A stretch of 6,890 nt of DNA from Promethearchaeia archaeon. Its GTDB lineage: Archaea > Asgardarchaeota > Lokiarchaeia > Sigyniarchaeales > SOKP01. Under the pieces are notes generated by a model that was not told the origin of the DNA, made no database searches, and saw nothing but the letters and a program-made list of their open reading frames with translations. The first letter of the stretch is position 1. Every line of letters starts with the position of its first letter. This document shows positions 1 to 5,486 of the stretch, in pieces. A program made the position numbers and the translations under genes. The stretch spans positions 1 through 6,890 of the forward strand of contig JAHQWY010000198.1 in assembly GCA_029856445.1 (NCBI GenBank). The letters are read 5' to 3'.

Positions 1-1385
1 AAATTGAAATTATATTTCGTCTTAGCCAAGAATACTTTTTTAGGTCTAATCTCACCTTTAAAGAAATTTCTCGAAATCATATCTTTAATTACTGGAAAAA
101 TATCTTCTTTTAGCTTGAGATGTTCAAAATTTGTAGGTCTATATCTCTTAAACATATCTGAAAGAGAAACAATACTTTTTGTACTAACTTGACTATAGAA
201 CATTTGAATGAACTCTTGTTTTCCTTTACTCAGATTTCGAACATAATTCTTGAATTCATTATTATTATCTAAAATCCTTATATTGAAATTATAATTGAGA
301 TTAATATATGAGATGATTTCTTCAATATCATTGGATAATCCAAATGTAGTCTTTAACTGTTTAAGATCAATATAATTCTCTTTTTCTAATCCCTTAAACA
401 ACACCCTTTCTATTTCTTCAATAAATTTTTTCCAGATAAAGGATAAAAGGATTATCATTTTTGAAGTTTCCATCAAGTGAATACTTGTCCAATTTTTCTT
501 AACTGCTAAAATCTCATTTATTTTAGAATTGATATAAAAATATACACCTGATGGATTATAATCCAATAACCATGAATAAACATTAAGTGTATAAACAATC
601 CAAAAGGTTTCATTAAGATTTTCTGTTTGATTAAAACTAAATCCCCCCGTCTCTTTTTGAAACTGAAGAAGATACTGAATTTCTTTATCTTTAACTTCTG
701 ATTCAAAATCCAAATATTTCAAGCATAAAAATCTATAGAATAATGTTTCCGTCTTTTTTTTACTATCAGCGATATAGGACCGGAATTGGTCTTTGCTATT
801 TCGAATATCTATTCCTAAAAGGGTGAAAATTTCCAATACATAAAAAAGAGTCCTTGTTACAGAAATTTCCTTACAAATTTCACAATCTTTATCATGACAA
901 TGTAAAAATGAATTTCCTTTTCTAAGTGATATAATATAATTTTTAATCTCTTCTTTAATATGATTCTGACCCTCAGAGGTAAAATATTCTTTTAAAAGTC
1001 CTAAACTTTTCAAACTGCCTAATGCTAAATAAGTTGAGTAAATATCGGGTTGTTTTTGAGGATTCAGTGAAAATTTAAAACCTATTTGCTCATTTTGTCT
1101 AATTTCACACTTTTTAATATATCTAAAGATCTCATTTCTAACTTTTTTCTTTTCTTCTTTAATATATTTTCTTAATAATGTAAACCAGAAAACATTTTCT
1201 AGGTTTACGTCAGGCTCATCTAATAAATTATCCTTGAAGTAATTATAGAACGTAACTAATTTATTAAAGTCTCTTAGGTAAAAATTTCCTATATTTCTTT
1301 TTTTAATGTTAATAAATGATAAAAATGGTTCTTTTTTAAATTTAGTAATATACGGATAAGCAGACTTCTGTTCTACATTAAGCAA
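1..1385 (-). CDS. Prenyltransferase-fold alpha/alpha-toroid repeat protein with C-terminal winged helices (partial, 3' end off window)
   Basis: I translated this frame by hand: 461 codons without a stop, running off the left edge. There is no ATG before about residue 307, so I take the TTG at 1383-1385 as start; the frame closes upstream at 1413-1415, and GGAG sits 10 bases before the TTG. Residues ~65-300 contain repeated units of the type seen in prenyltransferase/squalene-oxidase repeats: DIYSTYLALGSLKSLG (114-129), VTRTLFYVLEIFTLLG, then QKETGGFSF (243-251) followed by NETFWIVYTLNVYSWL. Each pairs a Tyr/Leu-rich helix with a Gly-Phe turn. A Cys/His cluster, HCHDKDCEIC, lies at 162-171. 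Residues ~325-383 and ~388-455 look like two winged helices; the second ends in a KGEI turn. Known members of this fold include protein prenyltransferase beta subunits and terpene cyclases, but I see no clear catalytic signature. Enzyme activity is therefore unproven; a binding or scaffold role is equally possible. Confidence 0.72.
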   Translation of the reverse strand, partial: MLNVEQKSAYPYITKFKKEPFLSFINIKKRNIGNFYLRDFNKLVTFYNYFKDNLLDEPDVNLENVFWFTLLRKYIKEEKKKVRNEIFRYIKKCEIRQNEQIGFKFSLNPQKQPDIYSTYLALGSLKSLGLLKEYFTSEGQNHIKEEIKNYIISLRKGNSFLHCHDKDCEICKEISVTRTLFYVLEIFTLLGIDIRNSKDQFRSYIADSKKKTETLFYRFLCLKYLDFESEVKDKEIQYLLQFQKETGGFSFNQTENLNETFWIVYTLNVYSWLLDYNPSGVYFYINSKINEILAVKKNWTSIHLMETSKMIILLSFIWKKFIEEIERVLFKGLEKENYIDLKQLKTTFGLSNDIEEIISYINLNYNFNIRILDNNNEFKNYVRNLSKGKQEFIQMFYSQVSTKSIVSLSDMFKRYRPTNFEHLKLKEDIFPVIKDMISRNFFKGEIRPKKVFLAKTKYNFN

Positions 1386-1390
1386 ATTAA

Positions 1391-1400
1391 GATAACTCCA
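1391..1400 (-). promoter_or_regulatory. Ribosome-binding site that decides a TTG start
   Basis: On the minus strand TTTGGAGTTATC precedes the TTG at 1385. GGAG (1399-1396) lies 10 bases from the start codon, nearly the same distance (11 bases) as GGAG from the ATG of the Fe-S gene at 5466. As no ATG or GTG exists in this frame nearby, this site is the main support for a TTG start. Confidence 0.6.
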
Positions 1401-1440
1401 AAAAACTAAATTTTATTATTTTGTAATAAATGAAAATCTT

Positions 1441-1456
1441 GACATATATTTTTTAT
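1441..1456 (-). promoter_or_regulatory. Candidate TATA box for the toroid gene
   Basis: The minus strand reads TAAAAAATATATGTC here. The AT-only core around 1446-1452 lies about 60-67 bases before the TTG start, which would place transcription start near 1424 and give a leader of roughly 40 bases containing the ribosome-binding site. The whole gap is AT-rich, so such matches also arise by chance. Confidence 0.3.
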
Positions 1457-1470
1457 GAAATAAAAAATAA
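1456..1470 (-). terminator. Possible oligo-T terminator after the Ig-like protein gene
   Basis: The minus strand contains TTATTTTTTATTTC about 110 bases after the stop codon at 1579. Archaeal RNA polymerase stops at T-runs without needing a hairpin. The run is short and close to the next candidate promoter, so the call is weak. Confidence 0.25.
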
Positions 1471-1533
1471 TCTGTTTGATTTATCCTAAAACCTACGATC
1501 TACTTAAAACTACATAAAACATTTCTTAGGATT

Positions 1534-1546
1534 ATTATAAAACATT
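1534..1546 (-). repeat. 13-base motif AATGTTTTATAAT, copy 1 of 2
   Basis: The exact 13-mer AATGTTTTATAAT (minus strand) occurs here and again at 3881-3893, just upstream of the C13 peptidase gene. The core TTTTATAAT resembles an archaeal TATA box. This copy is flanked by a 5-base inverted repeat, TAGGA (1527-1531) and TCCTA (1546-1550). A partial copy, ATAAAACATT on the plus strand, lies at 1514-1523. It sits in the gap between the Ig-like gene and the toroid gene and may be a promoter element with a long leader, or chance in AT-rich DNA. Confidence 0.4.
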
Positions 1547-1578
1547 CCTAGTGTATCATAGAGAGAGAATAATAGTTT

Positions 1579-2220
1579 TTAGAAATTAACTCGCTCTATG
1601 TTAGCACTAGATGAGGGGTGGGCACGTTTTCTATTATAATAAATCAAAATAGCGCCTATTATTACTGAAACTGCAATAACATAGAATAAGACATTTAGTG
1701 CACCTGGTGATTTTGATTGTTCTACATACACATATCTCACCTCAGAGATACCTATATTCTCATTTGTAGAAGAATCCTTAGCTACTACTTTGAAAACATA
1801 TATTTCTTTGTTTGGGTATGATGTTATATTACCCCATGAGAAAATCCATTCATTTTCGTCGACTAAACTCATTGAACCATTAAAAAGTGAAGAACTAGTA
1901 TTTGAAATTTCCAATTTTACATTTCCAGGTAAAGGAGGATTATCATCTAAAACATTTACAATTATATCATAAAACTTACCCTTAATAGTTATATTGTCGG
2001 TATCTGGTTGAACAAAGGTGATAACAGGTGGAGATGTATCATTATTAGCAGATTTAATCCTATCTATGAATGTTCTTACGTCCAATACATCATCAATATT
2101 AATTTTATTTAAGGATGTTTGAGGAAAAATAAGAACTGTAAAATTGACAAAACAGATGACGACCAGGAGTACAATATTAATTGTTCTCTTTGGGATCATA
2201 GCACTCATTTGTGATTCCAT
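1579..2220 (-). CDS. Small cell-surface protein with one Ig-like domain and two membrane segments
   Basis: 213 residues; no specific family recognised. Residues 13-33 are a strongly hydrophobic signal anchor after a short Lys/Arg stretch. Residues ~62-167 form a beta-rich domain opening with SPPVITFVQPD and containing VNVLDDNPPLPG, the style of bacterial and archaeal Ig-like/FN3 surface domains. Residues 174-195 are a second membrane helix, followed by a basic tail (YNRKRA) of about 18 residues. The likely topology places the Ig-like domain outside and both termini inside. Five N-glycosylation sequons (Asn 60, 76, 107, 114, 131) all fall in the predicted outer part. It lies 127 bases after the C13 peptidase gene on the same strand, so it may be a partner or substrate of it; this is inference. 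The start is uncertain: Met1, Met5 and Met8 are all possible and none has a clear ribosome-binding site. There is no PGF-CTERM or LPXTG-like sorting tail. Confidence 0.85.
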   Translation of the reverse strand: MESQMSAMIPKRTINIVLLVVICFVNFTVLIFPQTSLNKINIDDVLDVRTFIDRIKSANNDTSPPVITFVQPDTDNITIKGKFYDIIVNVLDDNPPLPGNVKLEISNTSSSLFNGSMSLVDENEWIFSWGNITSYPNKEIYVFKVVAKDSSTNENIGISEVRYVYVEQSKSPGALNVLFYVIAVSVIIGAILIYYNRKRAHPSSSANIERVNF

Positions 2221-2250
2221 ACTAATAATGTATTAAATTAGATTAAATTC

Positions 2251-2273
2251 TAAGTTTCATATAAACTTAAGTT
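2251..2273 (-). promoter_or_regulatory. Inverted repeat overlapping a TATA-like box upstream of the Ig-like gene
   Basis: TAAGTTT (2251-2257) and AAACTTA (2263-2269) form a perfect 7-base inverted repeat with a 5-base loop, and AACTTAAGTT (2264-2273) is itself palindromic. On the minus strand the centre reads AGTTTATATG, a TATA-like core about 40 bases before the ATG at 2220, implying a leader of about 15 bases. A regulator binding here would block the promoter. A second good TATA match, TTTTTATATAG, lies at 2313-2323 and would give a longer leader. Confidence 0.4.
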
Positions 2274-2320
2274 AGAAAAGTATGAGTTGTTAGAATCTGT
2301 CAATAATATAATCTATATAA

Positions 2321-2347
2321 AAATTAATTATAGAAAAAAGAAAGGAG
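2321..2347 (-). terminator. T-rich terminator after the C13 peptidase gene
   Basis: Directly after the TAA stop the minus strand reads CTCCTTTCTTTTTTCTATAATTAATTTTT, with runs of six and five T. No stable hairpin is visible. Oligo-T alone is sufficient for archaeal termination, so at least partial separation of the two surface genes is likely. Confidence 0.4.
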
Positions 2348-3850
2348 TTATAATTGAGGCGTATTATTGAAACTCCAAGTGTCACTTATCCCTAAGTAGT
2401 CCTGCATTAAAGGTGATTGAATATCGTTTATTGTTAACATTTCTCCTGAAGGGATCTTATCTTTAGCGTAATTAAAAGCAGTTTCTATAGTTTTATTTTG
2501 ATTTAATTGATCCCAAAAATGATGAAAGAACCAGGATCCTGCAAAACCGTCAGCATTATTGGTATCTCGCCAATACCACGAAAAAAGGTCTGTTGTCGAT
2601 GTAATTAAAGTGGTTTTAGGCAGGTCATACCAGGTATTCGGATATTGTTGAAGAAAATTACCACTAAAACAAATATCAATATTTATCATCATTCTTTTAC
2701 AAGTAATTTGATTTACGAGAGTAAAAAAATCAAATTCTGTTATATAACTGTCATCTGCTTCAAAATGAAACGTTGCATTACCATCACCGAATATTTTATT
2801 TGAACCATGATCTACTATATAGATAATTAATTGGTCGTTTTCTGTAATATTAGAAGCAAAAGAATTAGGTTTATTAACATCTAATTCATCCTTAAATCTA
2901 CTAGCGTTCACAGAATCGTTTGCTATATCAATGGAAGCACCAATTAAAGCATCAGTCGGTCCATCTATATATATTTTACCATCAATATCATCTTTAAAAT
3001 AGAGCATTAATAAGATATTATAATCTTTGTATCCATGATTCTTTAAAATCCAATATACCTGGAGTGCTTGTGCTGCGAAGCCGTCTGAATTTATTTTTCC
3101 TGGTGGAGGAATTGGATTTATGGGATTTGTTACATTGACTGAAATCCAACGTTCTACTCTCACATCATCAAAGAGCACCTGTTCACCACTATTCATGATT
3201 CCTTCGACAGATAAAACTAATTCTAATTGTGTTATTACATTCCCAGTGGAATTATTGCAAATACCCGTCACACTTAAAAAATCCCATTGACCCAATGTAT
3301 CATATATCCCCGTTGACCAATCAGTTCTTACTACATCATTGCTCGAGTTCAGCCAACGTAATCCTACTCTCACTCCCGCACCCGGTTCCATTATTGTCAC
3401 AGGAAACCCTGAATAGGTTGAGATATTAATCCAAGCTGAAAGGTTGTAAGTAGCATATTCAAACAAAGGATAAAATTTAGTCCAATTATAAGCAAACTCC
3501 AAATAAACATAACCAGTTGCAAGAGCAATTAATTGTAAAGCTCCGGGAAGACCATCATGACCATTTTGATAATTATTATCTGGTCCTCCATACCCATTAG
3601 TCTGATTACTCCATGCCCAGTTACTTGATTCAGCACTAAAATTTGCATCCTCACCATCATTAAAATCATCCTCTCCTTCACTTTTATGGAAGTCATTTGC
3701 ACTACTGAGAATAATAGCTTTTCTATCACCTGGAATTGGTTCTCTTCGCGTTGTAGGAAGGTATAAGGGAAATAAGGAGAATATTAAGACCAACATCAAT
3801 ATGAATACAACCAACGGTACGTATTTCTTTATTTTTTTTTTCGATTCCAT
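2348..3850 (-). CDS. Extracellular membrane-anchored C13-family (legumain/GPI8-like) cysteine peptidase with a jelly-roll insert
   Basis: 500 residues. A Lys-rich start and hydrophobic helix (10-30) anchor the protein with its bulk outside. The catalytic core reads YIVDHGS with His348 and INIDICFSGNF with Cys394. The DHG context and the helix YWILKNHGYKDYNILLML (266-283) fit peptidase family C13 better than the caspases, whose His motif is usually GHG; Cys-Phe-Ser-Gly is also seen in caspase-fold relatives. The first core strand seems to be RKAIILSSANDF (43-54), yet the first helix comes only at ~257. Residues ~60-236 between them look like a carbohydrate-binding-type jelly roll, ending in VLFDDVRVERW. 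About fourteen N-glycosylation sequons are present. Met1 is supported by GTGAT five bases upstream. C13 enzymes cut after Asn/Asp or act as transamidases; which applies here, and the substrate, are unknown. Confidence 0.85.
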   Translation of the reverse strand: MESKKKIKKYVPLVVFILMLVLIFSLFPLYLPTTRREPIPGDRKAIILSSANDFHKSEGEDDFNDGEDANFSAESSNWAWSNQTNGYGGPDNNYQNGHDGLPGALQLIALATGYVYLEFAYNWTKFYPLFEYATYNLSAWINISTYSGFPVTIMEPGAGVRVGLRWLNSSNDVVRTDWSTGIYDTLGQWDFLSVTGICNNSTGNVITQLELVLSVEGIMNSGEQVLFDDVRVERWISVNVTNPINPIPPPGKINSDGFAAQALQVYWILKNHGYKDYNILLMLYFKDDIDGKIYIDGPTDALIGASIDIANDSVNASRFKDELDVNKPNSFASNITENDQLIIYIVDHGSNKIFGDGNATFHFEADDSYITEFDFFTLVNQITCKRMMINIDICFSGNFLQQYPNTWYDLPKTTLITSTTDLFSWYWRDTNNADGFAGSWFFHHFWDQLNQNKTIETAFNYAKDKIPSGEMLTINDIQSPLMQDYLGISDTWSFNNTPQL

Positions 3851-3855
3851 ATAAT

Positions 3856-3860
3856 ATCAC
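3856..3860 (-). promoter_or_regulatory. Ribosome-binding site of the C13 peptidase gene
   Basis: GTGAT on the minus strand, part of the GGAGGTGAT consensus, ends five bases before the ATG at 3850. The GAGAT end of the Fe-S gene's site has the same spacing. This supports the chosen start. Confidence 0.55.
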
Positions 3861-3879
3861 TTAATATTAGTTTGAATTG

Positions 3880-3905
3880 AATTATAAAACATTGATTAAA
3901 TAAAT
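3880..3905 (-). promoter_or_regulatory. Candidate promoter of the C13 peptidase gene, with copy 2 of the 13-base motif
   Basis: The minus strand reads AATTTATTTAATC followed by AATGTTTTATAAT (3893-3881), the second identical to the motif at 1546-1534. Either could be the TATA box. The upstream one (about 3895-3904) would leave a leader of about 24 bases that includes the ribosome-binding site; the downstream one would leave under 10 bases. Confidence 0.35.
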
Positions 3906-3981
3906 TGTACCCTTAAAGTAGAATTACACGAATTATTAATTTAAATCTTACTTATTTTACTACTAAGAGTCTATTGATCTT

Positions 3982-4034
3982 AAAAAATATATAATAAAAA
4001 TAAATATCAAAAAAAATAATAGAGCAAATTGCTC
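3982..4034 (-). terminator. Hairpin plus oligo-T terminator of the redox operon
   Basis: On the minus strand GAGCAA-T-TTGCTC (4034-4022) is a perfect 6-base inverted repeat whose first two bases lie inside the TGA stop codon (4035-4033). It is followed within six bases by eight T (4016-4009), then by TATTTTTATTATATATTTTTT down to 3982. A one-base loop is too tight for the full stem, so the T-runs are the more reliable signal. Confidence 0.6.
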
Positions 4035-5466
4035 ATTTTTTTGGTTTTTCTTTTAAAACTTCTTCCATATTCTCTCGAATTGAGGGTTGTAAGAAATCTT
4101 TCTCATTAGGATTTTGTAATATATCTAAAAGATTATATTCGGTAATCATTTGAAGAACTCCCATAACGACCATACCATGCTCGTACTGTTCGTTCGCATC
4201 GGACAAATTCCTCCAGCAAAATGGGCATTCTGTCGTTAAAATATCTGCTCCAACAGCATTCGCCTCATCACATCGAAGACTTGCAGTTTTAATAGAAAAT
4301 TCAGGGTATCCCGCCCTTACTCCACCACCTGCTCCGCAACACATACTATTAAGCTTTATACGATACATTTCCTTGAACTCTATACCTACATCTTCTTCAA
4401 GTTTCCTAAGAATAATACGTGGAACTTCATACCATTCTTCAATCGCGTCTCTAATTTTCCTACTTTCTATCATAAGATTACTTGACTTCTCAATCATCTC
4501 TTGTTCCATATCAACTGCGAAATGTCTCCCTGTGTGACAAGGATCATGATAGGTAACAACTTTTCCCTTTAATTCCTTATTTGGCTTGAATTTGATTTTT
4601 TCTTGCTGGATTAATCTTGCCACAAGCTCAAATGCATGTTGCGTTTTGAAAGGAAGTTTTTCATCTTCGCTCATCCATTTTGGATAATCAATAGTAAATG
4701 TTCTGTAGCATCCAGCACAACTGAAGTAAACCATTTTTACGTTTTTAAATGCTTCAAGGTTTTTTCTCATTAATTCTTGTGCTGTACCGACAGCTCCAAT
4801 CCTGAAAAATGGGCTTCCACAACATACTTCGTCATCAACTAATGTGAAATCCATACCTAGTTGTTCAAATAATTTTGCAGTTGCAATAGCAACTTCTACT
4901 TGGCGATAACTAGCGGTGCATCCTACATAATAAGCAATTTTAGCATCTTTATTATTGATAAACTTTTCTAAGCCTGCGTCTTTAGCCCATTTTAGGCGTT
5001 CAGCCGCAGCCCCACCATATGGATTATTTCGTTCTTTCACCAAGTTATCGACTAATTCGTGCTTATCGATCATCGGTACTCCAGATTCCATACATGCAGC
5101 TCTTAAAGCTTCTATTATGTCTACAGTACGAATTTTATTTTCACACTGAGCTGAACACTGGCCGCACGTAATGCATGGTAAAATAACATCCCGAACTTCT
5201 TCATTGAATTCTAAGTCACCATTTAAGATAGAACGAGCAATCCACATTTTACCTGCATTCCAAAAAGCTTCCCACCCATATTCAATACCAGCTGGACAAG
5301 CATCTACTATACCTTCATAAAGTACAGTTCCTTGCTTACCAGCAAATTCACCAATGCCTTCTCTATCTGGTTCACCACTGTAAGCGGATCTGCACGCTTT
5401 ACAATGAATACATTTATAAATATCTTTTTCTAATTCTTCTAATCTTTTCATTCCTGTTTTTGCCAT
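4033..5466 (-). CDS. HdrD/GlcF-like Fe-S oxidoreductase with two CCG domains
   Basis: 477 residues, soluble, no membrane segment. It probably carries electrons from the flavoprotein encoded just upstream. Two N-terminal Fe-S motifs are visible: Cys19-Cys22-Cys25 with a Cys-Pro at 57, and Cys98-Cys101-Cys104-Cys108. Two CCG domains follow, each Cys...CysCys...CysxxCys: Cys183, 215-216, 250, 253 and Cys310, 376-377, 414, 417. The second has a longer spacer (65 residues between Cys310 and Cys376) with an inserted helical stretch. In HdrB/HdrD such domains bind a non-cubane cluster at a disulfide-reducing site; in GlcF and LutA/LldE-like proteins they serve flavin dehydrogenases. The gene starts 20 bases after the flavoprotein stop with a strong ribosome-binding site, so the two are surely one operon. 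HdrD-like subunit of a lactate/glycolate-type dehydrogenase is the best description; the terminal electron acceptor is not shown. Confidence 0.88.
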   Translation of the reverse strand: MAKTGMKRLEELEKDIYKCIHCKACRSAYSGEPDREGIGEFAGKQGTVLYEGIVDACPAGIEYGWEAFWNAGKMWIARSILNGDLEFNEEVRDVILPCITCGQCSAQCENKIRTVDIIEALRAACMESGVPMIDKHELVDNLVKERNNPYGGAAAERLKWAKDAGLEKFINNKDAKIAYYVGCTASYRQVEVAIATAKLFEQLGMDFTLVDDEVCCGSPFFRIGAVGTAQELMRKNLEAFKNVKMVYFSCAGCYRTFTIDYPKWMSEDEKLPFKTQHAFELVARLIQQEKIKFKPNKELKGKVVTYHDPCHTGRHFAVDMEQEMIEKSSNLMIESRKIRDAIEEWYEVPRIILRKLEEDVGIEFKEMYRIKLNSMCCGAGGGVRAGYPEFSIKTASLRCDEANAVGADILTTECPFCWRNLSDANEQYEHGMVVMGVLQMITEYNLLDILQNPNEKDFLQPSIRENMEEVLKEKPKK

Positions 5467-5471
5467 TTTTT

Positions 5472-5481
5472 ATCTCCCTCC
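5472..5481 (-). promoter_or_regulatory. Strong ribosome-binding site of the Fe-S gene
   Basis: GGAGGGAGAT on the minus strand ends five bases before the ATG at 5466 and fills half of the 20-base gap after the flavoprotein stop. It is the clearest Shine-Dalgarno sequence in the window and serves as the local reference for spacing. Confidence 0.8.
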
Positions 5482-5486
5482 ATTAT

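Noticed and set aside
4..192. Short plus-strand ORF at the left edge
   Set aside because: It lies opposite the long toroid-protein frame, has no ribosome-binding site and no recognisable content.
1..1412. Non-coding or decayed region at the left end
   Set aside because: The minus-strand frame is open from 1412 to the edge, is rich in plausible protein-like repeats, and has a ribosome-binding site before a TTG codon. It is a gene, not a gap.
1490..1551. CRISPR-like or integration repeats (recurring AAAAC units)
   Set aside because: The units are 5-10 bases, irregularly spaced and imperfect; nothing like a repeat-spacer array or an attachment site is present.
1579..1640. Archaeosortase or sortase sorting tail on the Ig-like protein
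   Set aside because: The C-terminus has a membrane helix and basic residues, but no PGF or LPXTG-like motif before the helix and a long tail after it.
3529..3729. 66-codon minus-strand ORF in another frame
   Set aside because: It overlaps the C13 peptidase in a different frame; its Met- and Ile-rich composition reflects the codons of the real gene.
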